Made by a program: the position numbers and the translations under genes. The notes under the pieces are model-generated. The model saw only the letters and a program-made list of their open reading frames with translations, was not told the DNA's origin and did no database searches. This document shows, in pieces, positions 45,829 through 55,778 of a stretch of 64,000 nucleotides of DNA. Source of the DNA: an uncultured Clostridia bacterium (GTDB lineage Bacteria > Bacillota > Clostridia > Oscillospirales > Oscillospiraceae); contig CAMHMZ010000008.1 in NCBI GenBank assembly GCA_946186375.1, positions 1-64,000 on the forward strand, written 5' to 3'. The stretch's first letter is position 1. The number at the start of each line of letters is the position of its first letter.

Positions 45829-45920
45829 TGGCGCAGAAGGAGGGATTTGAACCCTCGCGTGCTTTTTAGACACCTACTCCCTTAGCAGGGGAGCCCCTTC
45901 GGCCTCTTGGGTACTTCTGC
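45829..45920 (-). tRNA. tRNA-Ser(GCU)
   Basis: Acceptor GCAGAAG/CTTCTGC, anticodon loop CTGCTAA in ctccc...gggag, long variable arm, GGTTCAAATCC T-loop, encoded CCA. Confidence 0.95.
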
Positions 45921-46014
45921 AAACCGCCCAGTTATAGTACCACAGCGGAGGAGTCTTGTCAAGCAGAAAACGAAGAGAGGCGCGGGAAATCGGGGAGAGC
46001 GCGGCTGCGGGGAC

Positions 46015-47373
46015 TTACTTGCCCACGCAGAAGCGGGAGAAGATGCGCTCGGTCACGTCCTCGCGCACCGTGCGTCCGCTCAGCTCGCCCAGGGCCTCCA
46101 TCGCGCCCTCCAGCTCCGTCAGCACCGCGTCGGGCATCATCCCCACGCTCATGGCCTCGCGTGCGGCCTTGAGCGAGATAAGCGCGCGGCCGACGGCGTC
46201 GGCGTGGCGGGCATTCGTGAGGATCTCCCCGGCGGGTACGGCAGGCAGGGGATAGAGCGCCTCGATGGCCTCTTGCAGCGCTTCGAGGCCCTCGCCGCTC
46301 ACGGCGCTCACGGAGAGCACCGGCAGGCGCGTCTCCGGCACGGCGGCGGCGCGGGGCAGATCGCTTTTCGACAGCAGCACCAGCGCCCGCGGGGCGCTTT
46401 CGGCGGCACGGAGAACGGCCTCGTCCTCTTCGGTGAGCGCCTCGCTGCCGTCGATCACGGCCAGCACGAGCTGCGCGCGCTCCGCGGCGTCGCGGCTGCG
46501 CTGCACGCCGAGCCGCTCCACCTCGTCCTCGGTCTCGCGGATGCCCGCGGTATCGACCAGGCGGAGCGTCAGCCGCCCGATGCGCAGCTTCTCCTCAATG
46601 GTGTCGCGCGTGGTGCCCGGCACGGAGGTGACGATGGCGCGGTCATAGCCCAGCAGCGCGTTCAAAAGCGAGCTCTTGCCCGCGTTGGGGCGCCCGAGGA
46701 TCACAGCGGGGAGACCGGCGTTGAGCACCTTGCCGCGCTCAAAGGTGGCCAGCAGCGCCTGCAGCTGCGCCTCGGCCTTTTCAAGCGTCTCGCGGTAGTC
46801 GGCCAGACGGAAGTCCTCGATGTCTTCGTCGGGATAGTCCAGCACGGCGTGAAAGTGCGAGCTCATATCCGTGAGAGAAGCATAGATCGCCTCGATCTTC
46901 GTGAAGATCGCGCCGTTGAGCTGACCGGCGGCGTTCTTGGCGCTCTCGACGGTCTCGGCGTCGATCAGATCGACCACGGCCTCGGCGGAGCTGAGATCGA
47001 GACAGCCGTTGAGAAAGGCGCGCTTGGTAAATTCCCCGGGCCCGGCCTGCCGCGCGCCGAGGGCGAACAGCTCGTCGAGCGCCGCGCGCAGCACGGTGGG
47101 GGAGCCGTGGCACTGCAGCTCCGCCGTGTCCTCGCCCGTGTAGCTGTGCGGGGCGCGGCTGACTGTGCAGAGGCAGAGGTCGAGAAGATCCCCGCTCCGG
47201 TCGACGAGGCTGCCGTAGACAAGGCTGCGGTCGGCGCGCTCGGACATGGGCTTTCCGCGCAGCGGCACAAAGACCTTGTCGATAATGGCGACGGTCTCCG
47301 GCCCGGAGAGGCGCACGATCCCGATCGCGGAGATCTGCGCGCCGGTGGCGATGGCGGCAATGGTATCAGACAT
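46015..47373 (-). CDS. mnmE: tRNA uridine-5-carboxymethylaminomethyl(34) synthesis GTPase MnmE
   Basis: DTIAAIATGAQISAIGIVRLSG, GRPNAGKSSLLNALLG, VPGTTRDTIEE, C-terminal FCVGK. Confidence 0.97.
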   Translation of the reverse strand: MSDTIAAIATGAQISAIGIVRLSGPETVAIIDKVFVPLRGKPMSERADRSLVYGSLVDRSGDLLDLCLCTVSRAPHSYTGEDTAELQCHGSPTVLRAALDELFALGARQAGPGEFTKRAFLNGCLDLSSAEAVVDLIDAETVESAKNAAGQLNGAIFTKIEAIYASLTDMSSHFHAVLDYPDEDIEDFRLADYRETLEKAEAQLQALLATFERGKVLNAGLPAVILGRPNAGKSSLLNALLGYDRAIVTSVPGTTRDTIEEKLRIGRLTLRLVDTAGIRETEDEVERLGVQRSRDAAERAQLVLAVIDGSEALTEEDEAVLRAAESAPRALVLLSKSDLPRAAAVPETRLPVLSVSAVSGEGLEALQEAIEALYPLPAVPAGEILTNARHADAVGRALISLKAAREAMSVGMMPDAVLTELEGAMEALGELSGRTVREDVTERIFSRFCVGK

Positions 47374-47426
47374 GGCTGCGGCTCCTTTTCAGGTGGTTTG
47401 AATTCGGCAATAAGAGAACAGGAAAA

Positions 47427-47455
47427 CAAAAAGCTTCCCGACAGGAAGCTTTTTG
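47427..47455. terminator. Terminator between rex and mnmE
   Basis: aaaaagcttcc-cgac-aggaagcttttt. Confidence 0.75.
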
Positions 47456-47476
47456 CGGTTATCCCGGTTCGTTGAC

Positions 47477-48151
47477 TCAGTGCTGCTTTTCGGCGCGGGC
47501 ATCGCGGGCGGCCTGCTCGTCCCGGCGTTCGGAGAGGAAATAGCTCAGCGACAGCAGACTGTCGGAGAAGTGGATGTTTTCGACCAGCACGTCGCTGTCG
47601 GGGCCGGTGAGCTCGACGTTCGTGAAGTTCCAGATGGCACGGATCCCGTCGGCCGTCAGCCGCTCGGCCACGGGCACGGCCGCGTCCTTCGGCACGGACA
47701 GCACCGCGATATCGACAGGGTTTTCGGCCAGATAGCTCTCAAGCTCGTCCATGCTGCGGATCGGCACGCCCTTGAACTCCGTGCCGATCAGAGCGGGGTC
47801 GATCTCGAAGGCGGAGACGAGGCGGAAGCCCCATTCGCTGAAGCAGAAGTTATCCATCAGCGCGCGGCCGATGTTGCCCACGCCGATCAGGATGGCGCTG
47901 AAGCCGCGGTCCATGCCCAGGATCACGGCGATCTGCGAGCGGAGCGCGGCAACGTTGTAGCCGTAGCCCTGCTGCCCGAATTCCCCGAAGCAGCTGAAGT
48001 CCTGCCGGATCTGGGAGGGGGTGAGCCCGAGCTGCTGACCCAGATCAAAGGAGGAGATGCGGCTGACGCCATTGGCGCTCAGCTCGTCCAGCTTGCGCAG
48101 ATACCGGGGCAGACGGCGGATAACGTTGTTGGATACTTTCACACGCTTCAA
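47477..48151 (-). CDS. rex: Redox-sensing transcriptional repressor Rex
   Basis: VIRRLPRYLRKLDELSANGVSRISSFDLGQQLGLTPSQIRQDFSCFGEFGQQGYGYNV, IGVGNIGRAL. Confidence 0.97.
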   Translation of the reverse strand: MKRVKVSNNVIRRLPRYLRKLDELSANGVSRISSFDLGQQLGLTPSQIRQDFSCFGEFGQQGYGYNVAALRSQIAVILGMDRGFSAILIGVGNIGRALMDNFCFSEWGFRLVSAFEIDPALIGTEFKGVPIRSMDELESYLAENPVDIAVLSVPKDAAVPVAERLTADGIRAIWNFTNVELTGPDSDVLVENIHFSDSLLSLSYFLSERRDEQAARDARAEKQH

Positions 48152-48242
48152 AATGATCGCTCCTTACCGAATTGTTCACTGAAAATGTATTATATCATGT
48201 TTATTCGACGGGTTCAAGAGGAAAAACCACGCTCAAAACAAA

Positions 48243-48270
48243 CAGGGAAGAGGCCTCGGCCTCTTCCCTG
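48243..48270 (-). terminator. Terminator after the anti-sigma gene
   Basis: cagggaagaggcctcggcctcttccctg perfect palindrome, U-rich on the minus strand. Confidence 0.75.
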
Positions 48271-48278
48271 TGCCGTAT

Positions 48279-48974
48279 TCAGCTTTTGCGCCGCTTCCTC
48301 AGCAGCAGGACGACGGCGGCAAGGATCGCGATCAGCCCGGCGGTCAGAGCGATCGGCAAAACCGGAGACGTCTGCGCCGGTTCCGCCTGTGCCATCGTGT
48401 TTCCGGCGGCCTTGGCCTCCGGCGCGGGCACGGGCATTGCGGCCTCGGGCGCCTCCGCCTCTCGGGGAGCCTCCTCAGGCTCCGGCACCGGCTCCGGCGC
48501 GGCGGGGATGGAGTTGTTGGACGCGGTGAAGAGGGGGGCGTCGCCGCCGTCGGTCGCCTCGTCGAAGACCTCTTCCGCTGCGGCCGCCGAGGAATAGACC
48601 TCCGCGGGCGCGGCCGCGGGCGCCTCCGCCGTTCCCATCAGAAACGCGCTGCGCAGGCGCGGCAGATTGACCGCGGCCAGCAGGATCACGGCGGCGCAGG
48701 CCGCGGCGGCGAGATAACCGCGTCTCCGGCGCGGTGTGTTGCGGCGGCGCAGCTCCTCGCGGCGCACGTCGGCCATGATGGCTTCGTGCAGCCGGGCGGG
48801 GGGAACGGCGTCCTCTTCACCCAGCGTCTCGGACAGGGCGCTGAAGGCTTTATAGAGCGCGGCGCAGTCCGGACAGGAGGCAAGGTGCCGTTCCAGCTCG
48901 GCCTGCTTCGCCTGCGGCAGCTCGCCGTCGATGAGACGGCTGATCATTTCTTCGTATCTCGCGCAGCCCTTCAC
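48279..48974 (-). CDS. Zinc-finger anti-sigma factor (membrane)
   Basis: EMISRLIDGELPQAKQAELERHLASCPDCAALY (H-C-C motif); TM segment; follows the sigma gene with 4-nt overlap. Confidence 0.85.
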   Translation of the reverse strand: MKGCARYEEMISRLIDGELPQAKQAELERHLASCPDCAALYKAFSALSETLGEEDAVPPARLHEAIMADVRREELRRRNTPRRRRGYLAAAACAAVILLAAVNLPRLRSAFLMGTAEAPAAAPAEVYSSAAAAEEVFDEATDGGDAPLFTASNNSIPAAPEPVPEPEEAPREAEAPEAAMPVPAPEAKAAGNTMAQAEPAQTSPVLPIALTAGLIAILAAVVLLLRKRRKS

Positions 48975-49591
48975 TTTTCAGCACCTCCTTCCGTATACTT
49001 TGACGCTATCGAGTCCGGAAGGTTCCCGTCCCGCAGTAAAAAAGCGCAGAGTTTTTTTCGCGCGCGGAAGATCCGGGATTTGACCGTCCCGGCCTCCAGC
49101 GAGAGCGCGGCGCCGATCTCCTCGTAGCTCAGCCCCTCCAGCTCCCGCAGCAGCAGGATCTGCCGGTAGTCGTCCGGCAGCGCCGCAAGTCCGCGCTGCA
49201 CGGCCTCGCGCGTCAGCTTCTGCTCCAACAGCTTTTCGGGCGAGAGGCTTTCGTCCGGCACCTCCAGCTCGCTCTCCTCGCCCTCGTCGTCCTCCACGCT
49301 CAGCGAGCTCTCCGGACGGCGCTGCCGTCTGCGCAGCAGGTCAAGGCAGAGATTGGAGACGATCCGATAGAGCCACACGGAAAAGCTGCTGTCCAGCCGG
49401 AAGCTCTCCAGCGAGCGATAGGCCTTCAGAAAGGCCTCCTGCGTCACGTCCTCCGCGTCCTCGGCGCTGCCGAGCGTGCGCAGGGCGAGACGGTAGGCGT
49501 TCGTCTCATATTCGCTCACGAGCGCCTCAAAGGCGTTCGTGTCGCCGCTAAGGACGCGGCGGATGCACCGCGCCTCTTCTTCTCGGGTCAT
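48971..49591 (-). CDS. ECF-subfamily RNA polymerase sigma factor
   Basis: DVTQEAFLKAYRSLESFR, FSVWLYRIVSNLCLDLLRRR, ELEGLSYEEIGAALSLEAGTVKSRIFRARKKL. Confidence 0.95.
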   Translation of the reverse strand: MTREEEARCIRRVLSGDTNAFEALVSEYETNAYRLALRTLGSAEDAEDVTQEAFLKAYRSLESFRLDSSFSVWLYRIVSNLCLDLLRRRQRRPESSLSVEDDEGEESELEVPDESLSPEKLLEQKLTREAVQRGLAALPDDYRQILLLRELEGLSYEEIGAALSLEAGTVKSRIFRARKKLCAFLLRDGNLPDSIASKYTEGGAEK

Positions 49592-49603
49592 AAGGGCCTC
49601 CTT

Positions 49604-50575
49604 TCAGCGCAGGTCCCGCGAGATCTCCTTCACGAGACGGCGGATCTCGTCGAGCGTTTCCACGCGCACGAGCTGCTGCCGGTAATATCCGGCGTGGGCG
49701 ACGCCGTGCAGATACCAGGGCAGATGATGCCGGGCCTCCAGACAGGCGATGCGCTCGCCCGCGCGCTCCGACAGCTCCTCGATCTGCCGCAGGCCGGCCT
49801 GCATGCGCTCGGCAAGCGGCGGGGGAGCGGGCTCGGCCTGACCGGCGACGGCGGCGTTGGCGCGCGCGAAGAGCCAGGGGTCGCCGAAGCAGCCGCGCCC
49901 GATCATCGCGAGGTCGCAGCCGGTGTAGCGCAGGATGTGCGCCGCGTCCTCGCCGGTGAAGATATCGCCGTTGGCCGTCACGGGGATGGAGACGGCCGCC
50001 TTGACTGCGCGGATGATGTCCCAATCGGCCTTGCCCGCGTACATCTGCACTCTCGTGCGCCCGTGCACGGCCAGCGCCGCGGCGCCCGCCTGCTCCAGAA
50101 CCTTGGCAAACCCGACGGCGTTGACGCTGCCGCCGTCGAAGCCCTTGCGGAACTTCACGGTCACGGGCCTGTCCACGGCACGGCAGACGGCCTCGACGAT
50201 CCGCCCGGCAAGCTCCGGGTCGCGCATCAGAGCCGAGCCGTCGCCGCTTTTGACGATTTTGCCCACGGGGCAGCCCATGTTGATGTCCAGGATATCCGCG
50301 CCCGAGAGCTCCAGCGCAAGTCCCGCGGCCTCGGCCATGACCGCCGGCTCGTGGCCGAAGATCTGCACGGCGCTTGGGTGCTCGTCCGGCGGGAGGTATA
50401 AAAGCGCCTTTGTCTTTTCGTCGTGATAGACGAGCGCCCGGGCCGAGACCATCTCGCTCGTCGTCAGCGCCGCGCCCTGCTCGCGGCAGAGGCGGCGGAA
50501 GGCAAAGTCCGTCACCCCGGCCATGGGGGCCAGCACCACCCGGCCCCTGAGTTCTGCGCCGCCGATGCTTAGCAT
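49604..50575 (-). CDS. dusB: tRNA-dihydrouridine synthase
   Basis: [71 protein letters not shown]. Confidence 0.95.
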   Translation of the reverse strand: MLSIGGAELRGRVVLAPMAGVTDFAFRRLCREQGAALTTSEMVSARALVYHDEKTKALLYLPPDEHPSAVQIFGHEPAVMAEAAGLALELSGADILDINMGCPVGKIVKSGDGSALMRDPELAGRIVEAVCRAVDRPVTVKFRKGFDGGSVNAVGFAKVLEQAGAAALAVHGRTRVQMYAGKADWDIIRAVKAAVSIPVTANGDIFTGEDAAHILRYTGCDLAMIGRGCFGDPWLFARANAAVAGQAEPAPPPLAERMQAGLRQIEELSERAGERIACLEARHHLPWYLHGVAHAGYYRQQLVRVETLDEIRRLVKEISRDLR

Positions 50576-51324
50576 ACGAGCTCCAGCCCCACCGGGCAGT
50601 GGTCCGAGCCCATGATCTCCGGCAGGATGAAAGCATCTCTGACGTGTTCGCGCAGGCGGTCAGAGATCACGAAATAGTCGATGCGCCAGCCGACGTTGCG
50701 CTCGCGGGCCGCCGCGCGGTAGCTCCACCAGGAGTAGGCGTCGGTTTTGTCTGGGTAGAGGAAACGGAAGGAGTCGGTAAAGCCCGCGGCGAGAAGCTCG
50801 GTGAACTTCGCGCGCTCCTCGTCGGAGAAGCCGGGGTTGCCGACGTTCGTCTTTGGGTTTTTGAGGTCGATCTCCTCATGCGCGACGTTCATGTCGCCGC
50901 AGGCGATCACGGGCTTGACCCTGTCCAGCTCGCAGAGATAGGCGCGAAAGTCGTCCTCCCACTTCATGCGGTAGTCCAGCCGCCGCAGCCCGTCCTGCGC
51001 GTTCGGCGTGTAGACGCAGACGAGGAAGAAATCCTCGTATTCCAGCGTCACGGCGCGCCCCTCGGTGTCGTGCTCGGGCAGGCCGATGTTGTAGCGCACG
51101 GAGAGGGGCTTGTGCCGCGTAAAGATCACGGTGCCGGAATAGCCCTTCTTTTCCGCATAGCTCCAGTAGCTCTCGTAGCCGGGAAAAGCAAGCTCGATCT
51201 GCCCGGCCTGCAGCTTCGTCTCCTGCAGGCAGACAAAGTCCGCGTCGAGGCTGAGAAAGATCTCCTCAAAGCCTTTTTTCATAACGGCGCGCAGGCCGTT
51301 GACGTTCCAGGAAATGAATTTCAT
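50569..51324 (-). CDS. xth: exodeoxyribonuclease III
   Basis: [48 protein letters not shown]. Confidence 0.97.
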   Translation of the reverse strand: MKFISWNVNGLRAVMKKGFEEIFLSLDADFVCLQETKLQAGQIELAFPGYESYWSYAEKKGYSGTVIFTRHKPLSVRYNIGLPEHDTEGRAVTLEYEDFFLVCVYTPNAQDGLRRLDYRMKWEDDFRAYLCELDRVKPVIACGDMNVAHEEIDLKNPKTNVGNPGFSDEERAKFTELLAAGFTDSFRFLYPDKTDAYSWWSYRAAARERNVGWRIDYFVISDRLREHVRDAFILPEIMGSDHCPVGLELVC

Positions 51325-52550
51325 ATCGATCCCTTTCGCAGTAATTCCGAAAACTGCTCTCTTGTTATGCGGAAATAACGAAAATGCTCGTCTTCCGCCG
51401 TCAGCTCGAAGCCGAGCTTCAGCAGAACATGCTGGCTGCGGGTGTTCGATAGCAGAGAATCCGCCAGAACGGTCTCCATCCCGAGTTCCTCGAACCCGAA
51501 GCGCAGGGCGAGCTTCTCCGCTGCCGTGCCGAGGCCGCGGTTTTTGTAGCTGTCGTTGACCAGACAGATCCCGATCTCGCAGCTTTTTCTCTCCGGGTCG
51601 ATCTTTTTGTAGACGAGATCTCCGATGACCTCGTCCCCCTGAAGAATATAATAATACCGTCTGTCGGGACGATTCCTGCGCTCGGAGAAGAATTTGTTCA
51701 CCTTGTCCGGGTCGTAGCGATATGGTTTCAGCTTGCTTTTGTCCTCGAAAAGATCCGGATCCTGTTGAAAGTTCCGGTAGTAGGCGTGGCAGAGCTGCCG
51801 GGTCGCGTTTTCCAGATGCAGAGAGAAGTGCGAGCCCCGCGCGTCCTCCAGCGCCGCGTCGCGCAGGCGGGGGACGGGGCCGGCCGCCGTCGTCTTGGTC
51901 TCCGCCGTGCGCACGGCGACGAGACGGTGGATGGGCACGCCCTCCTCGTAAAACTTCGCCTCATAGTCGGTCATGACGCCGACAGGGCCCTGCGCGTGCA
52001 GGTCGTCCGTCACGTCACGGAGCTCCCAGCCCTCGGCCTGAAACTGCTCCACCGACCAGGCAAAGAGCGGGGCGTTGTCGGTCTTGAAGCAGATCTCGCC
52101 GCCCAGCGGCAGCGCGTCGGCGTAGAGGCGCAGGAAGGACGGGGCCGTCAGACGGAATTTGGCGTCGCGGCTCTTCGGCCAGGGGTCGCAGAAATTGATG
52201 TACAGGCGCGAGACCTCGCCCGGGGCGAAGAGATCGCCCAGGCGCGCCGCGTCCCCGTCGATAAAGCGCACGTTCGTCAGTCCCCGCCGCAGGCAGCGCT
52301 CGGTGGCGAGCACCATCGCGTCGGGCACCTTTTCCACCGCGACGAGCAGCGTCCCGGGCGAGGCGGCGGCCGTGTCGGCGGTGAAGCGCCCCTTGCCGCA
52401 GCCGAGCTCCAGCTCGAGCCGCGTGTGGCCGGGATAGCGCGCCAGCCATTCTCCCCGGCAGGAAAACGGATCCTCCGTCACGACGGCCGCGCAGGCCGCG
52501 AGACGGGGCTCCAGGTTATGTCTTTTTCTCATTCGCATGTCTTTCTTCAC
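51321..52550 (-). CDS. trmB: TrmB tRNA (guanine-N7)-methyltransferase fused to a GNAT N-acetyltransferase
   Basis: N-terminal [17 protein letters not shown]...[18 protein letters not shown]...MTDYEAKF; C-terminal [24 protein letters not shown]...[25 protein letters not shown]. Confidence 0.9.
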   Translation of the reverse strand: MKKDMRMRKRHNLEPRLAACAAVVTEDPFSCRGEWLARYPGHTRLELELGCGKGRFTADTAAASPGTLLVAVEKVPDAMVLATERCLRRGLTNVRFIDGDAARLGDLFAPGEVSRLYINFCDPWPKSRDAKFRLTAPSFLRLYADALPLGGEICFKTDNAPLFAWSVEQFQAEGWELRDVTDDLHAQGPVGVMTDYEAKFYEEGVPIHRLVAVRTAETKTTAAGPVPRLRDAALEDARGSHFSLHLENATRQLCHAYYRNFQQDPDLFEDKSKLKPYRYDPDKVNKFFSERRNRPDRRYYYILQGDEVIGDLVYKKIDPERKSCEIGICLVNDSYKNRGLGTAAEKLALRFGFEELGMETVLADSLLSNTRSQHVLLKLGFELTAEDEHFRYFRITREQFSELLRKGSI

Positions 52551-52620
52551 ACTCCGCCGAATAGTCTACCACAGCCGGGAAAAAACATCAATCGCCAAAT
52601 CCGGTGCGACAAAGTTTTGC

Positions 52621-52649
52621 TTGTCATATGGGGCGGGATTTGGTATAGT
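52621..52649 (+). promoter_or_regulatory. Promoter of murI
   Basis: TTGTCA - 17 nt - TATAGT. Confidence 0.55.
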
Positions 52650-52703
52650 ATCAAAGTTGACAGTCCCGCACGGCAGCGGCGGGGGAGAGGAGCGTGAGCG
52701 CAT

Positions 52704-53510
52704 ATGGACGATCGGCCGATCGGCGTCTTTGATTCGGGCTTCGGCGGCCTGACGGCGGTCCGTGCCCTGCACGCTCTTCTGCCGGAGGAGGATATCCTCT
52801 TTTTTGCCGACAACGGGCGCGCGCCCTACGGCGGGCGCGAGCGGGAGCAGCTGCGCCGGATGGCGAAGCAGGACATCGACCTGCTCGTCGGCGGGGGCGT
52901 CAAGGCGATCATCGCCGCCTGCGGCACGGTCTCGTCCAACGCAGCCGATGTGCTGCACAGCGCAAGCGTCCCGGTGACGGGCATGATCGAGGCTCCGGTG
53001 GAGGCCATCCGCGCTTCCGGCGGCAGCGGACCCATCGGTCTCATCGCAACGGCCGCCACGGTGCGCTCCGGCACCTTTGCCGCCGCGCTGCGGGAGGCCT
53101 GCCCGGAGCGGGAGGTGCTGTCCGTCGCCTGCCCTGACTTCGTCCCGCTCATCGAGAGCGGGCACGTACAGCCGGGAGAGCCCGCCGTGCAGGAGGCTGC
53201 GGAGCGCTATCTGAAACCGCTGCGCGAAAAGCACCTCACGACGCTCCTGCTCGGCTGCACGCATTACGGGCTGATCGAACCGGCCCTGCGCGCCTGCTTC
53301 GGCTATGAGATCGAAGTCGTGGAGGCCTCGTCCTGTGCGGCTGCCGCCGTCGCCGCTTCTCTGCGGAAAGAGGGCCTGCGCGGCGCGGGAAGCGGACGCC
53401 TCCGCTGTCTGACGAGCGGGGATGCCGCGCTCTTTACACGCCTGGCGCCGCTGCTGCTGGGTACTTCGGCGCCGCTTGAGGTCCGCGCGATCGCGCCCAT
53501 GGAGGAATAA
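52704..53510 (+). CDS. murI: glutamate racemase
   Basis: RPIGVFDSGFGGLTAVRAL, FFADNGRAPYGGR, IIAACGTVSSNA, LLLGCTHYGLI. Confidence 0.95.
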   Translation: MDDRPIGVFDSGFGGLTAVRALHALLPEEDILFFADNGRAPYGGREREQLRRMAKQDIDLLVGGGVKAIIAACGTVSSNAADVLHSASVPVTGMIEAPVEAIRASGGSGPIGLIATAATVRSGTFAAALREACPEREVLSVACPDFVPLIESGHVQPGEPAVQEAAERYLKPLREKHLTTLLLGCTHYGLIEPALRACFGYEIEVVEASSCAAAAVAASLRKEGLRGAGSGRLRCLTSGDAALFTRLAPLLLGTSAPLEVRAIAPMEE

Positions 53511-53512
53511 AA

Positions 53513-53968
53513 ATGAGTGAAAAAGATGTTGTGATAGAGCTCCACAGCGAGCACGCCTACGACCGCGACGACGGCGAGAGCTTCGACTTCAGCACGGACG
53601 GCACCTACCGCTATGAAGACGGCGTGGGCCTTTTGAGCTACTGGGAGAGCGAGGTGACCGGCCTCGCGGGCACGCACACCACGGTGGAGGTCTCGCCCGG
53701 CGGGATCGTCGTGGACCGCAGCGGCACCGTCACGAGCCGGATGGAGTTTCGCGAGGGTGTGAAAAACTTTTTCCAGTACGGCACACCCTACGGAATGGCG
53801 GACGTCTGCATGGACACGCACCGCCTGCGCTCGAGCTTCAACGAGCACGGCGGCGTCGCCGAGCTCGACTATGTGCTGGGCCTGGAGCATACCGTGGCCG
53901 TACGCAACCGTTTTACCATTAAAGTGACCGAACAGACAGGAGAAGAGAGATATGGCCAATTTCATTGA
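53513..53968 (+). CDS. DUF1934 (calycin-like beta-barrel) protein
   Basis: FDFSTDGTYRYEDGVGLLSYWESEVTGLAGTHTTVEV; sits directly before argS. Confidence 0.75.
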   Translation: MSEKDVVIELHSEHAYDRDDGESFDFSTDGTYRYEDGVGLLSYWESEVTGLAGTHTTVEVSPGGIVVDRSGTVTSRMEFREGVKNFFQYGTPYGMADVCMDTHRLRSSFNEHGGVAELDYVLGLEHTVAVRNRFTIKVTEQTGEERYGQFH

Positions 53969-55694
53969 AGAGGCGAAACAGCAGATCGAGAGCCTTCTGA
54001 ACACCGCCTACGCGGCTGCGGCCGAAAAGGGCGAGCTCCCCGGCGGCGCAGTGCTCACCGGCACGGTGGAGATCCCCAAGGACGTCACGAACGGCGACTA
54101 TGCCGCCAACCACGCCATGACCGGCGCGCGCGCCCTGCGCATGGCGCCGCGCAAGATCGCCGACGCGCTCGCGGCGAACCTCTCTCTGGAGGGCTCGTAT
54201 TTCAGCGCCGTCGAGGTGGCGGGCCCCGGCTTTATCAACTTCCGCCTGGGCGAGCGCTGGTACGGCGACGTGCTGCGCGCCGTGGCGGCTGAGGGCGAGG
54301 ACTATGGCCGCGTCGACGTCGGGCACGGCGAGAAGGTGATGGTGGAGTTCGTCTCCGCCAACCCCACCGGCCCCATGCACATGGGCAACGCCCGCGGCGG
54401 CGTCCTGGGCGACGCGATCGCGAGCGTCCTCGACCGCGCGGGCTTCGACGTCTGGCGCGAGTTCTACGTCAACGACGCCGGCAACCAGATCGAGAAATTC
54501 GCCTCTTCCATCGACGCGCGCTACCGCCAGCTCATCCTGGGCGAGGACGCCGTCGCCTTCCCGGAGGATGGCTATCAGGGCGAGGACATCAGGGACCTGG
54601 CCCGCGCCTTCTATGAAGCCAACGGCGAGAGCTATCTGGACAAGAGCGAAAAGGAGCGCCACGAGGCCATGGCCGCCTTCGGCCTGGAGCGCAATATCCC
54701 CAAAATGCAGGCGGATCTGCGCCGCTACGGCATCGAATACGACAAGTGGTTTTTCGAGTCCGAGCTGCACAAGAGCGGCTATGTGTCCGAGACGGTGCAG
54801 ATGCTCACCGACCGGGGCTGCACCTATGAGAAGGACGGCGCGCTCTGGCTGCGCACCTCCCAGATCCTGACCGAACGCCTCAAACGCGAGGGCAAGAGCG
54901 ACAAGGAGATCGAAAAGCTCGAGCTCAAGGACGACGTGCTGCGCCGCGCCAACGGCTTTTACACCTACTTTGCCGCGGACATCGCCTATCACCGCAACAA
55001 GCTCTCCGCGCGCGGCTTCGACCGGGCGATCAACGTCTGGGGCGCTGATCACCACGGCCATGTGGCCCGGCTCAAGGGCGCGCTCGACGCGCTCGGGCTC
55101 GACGGCGACCGGCTGGAGATCGTGCTGATGCAGCTTGTCAAGCTCCTCTACGAGGGGCAGCCGGTGCGCATGTCCAAGCGCACCGGCAAGGCCATCTCGC
55201 TCACGACGCTCCTCGACGAGATCCCGGTGGACGCGGCCCGCTACTTCTTCAACTCCCGGCCCGAGTCGGCGGTGGAGTTCGACCTCGCCCTCGCCGTCCG
55301 GCAGGACAGCGAGAACCCCGTATACTACGTGCAGTACGCCCACGCGCGCATCTGCTCGATGCTCGCGGCGCTCGCCGAGGACGGGCACGCCGTGCCCGCG
55401 GCCGCGGAGGCAGATCTCTCGCTGCTGACGGCGCCGGAGGAGAGGGAGCTCATCAAGCAGCTCGCACTGCTGCCCGAGGAGATCCGCCAGGCGGCGCTCT
55501 CGCTCGACCCGAGCCGCATCAACCGCTATGTGACGGAGCTGGCCGCGCGCTTCCACAAGTTCTACACGGTCTGCCGCATCAAGGGCGCCGAGCCCGGCCT
55601 GCTCGAGGCGCGGCTGCTGCTGGCCGACTGCGTGCGCCGCGTGATCGCTCTCTCACTGGGGCTCATCGGCGTCAGCGCCCCGGAGAAAATGTGA
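53952..55694 (+). CDS. argS: arginyl-tRNA synthetase
   Basis: VEFVSANPTGPMHMGNARGGVLGDAIA, RMSKRTGKAISLTTLLDEI, C-terminal DALR domain. Confidence 0.97.
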   Translation: MANFIEEAKQQIESLLNTAYAAAAEKGELPGGAVLTGTVEIPKDVTNGDYAANHAMTGARALRMAPRKIADALAANLSLEGSYFSAVEVAGPGFINFRLGERWYGDVLRAVAAEGEDYGRVDVGHGEKVMVEFVSANPTGPMHMGNARGGVLGDAIASVLDRAGFDVWREFYVNDAGNQIEKFASSIDARYRQLILGEDAVAFPEDGYQGEDIRDLARAFYEANGESYLDKSEKERHEAMAAFGLERNIPKMQADLRRYGIEYDKWFFESELHKSGYVSETVQMLTDRGCTYEKDGALWLRTSQILTERLKREGKSDKEIEKLELKDDVLRRANGFYTYFAADIAYHRNKLSARGFDRAINVWGADHHGHVARLKGALDALGLDGDRLEIVLMQLVKLLYEGQPVRMSKRTGKAISLTTLLDEIPVDAARYFFNSRPESAVEFDLALAVRQDSENPVYYVQYAHARICSMLAALAEDGHAVPAAAEADLSLLTAPEERELIKQLALLPEEIRQAALSLDPSRINRYVTELAARFHKFYTVCRIKGAEPGLLEARLLLADCVRRVIALSLGLIGVSAPEKM

Positions 55695-55702
55695 CCGCTT
55701 AA

Positions 55703-55746
55703 AAACAGGCGATATGAAAAACTGCGGTTTTTCATATCGCCTGTTT
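55703..55746. terminator. Bidirectional terminator
   Basis: aaacaggcgatatgaaaaactgcggtttttcatatcgcctgttt. Confidence 0.85.
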
Positions 55747-55778
55747 AGTTTTCAGTTTTCAGAATTCAGTTTTCAGCA

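Noticed and set aside
47477-48200. Rex autoregulatory operator upstream of rex
   Set aside because: aattgttcactgaaaatg has only a partial match to a palindromic Rex site; not strong enough to call.
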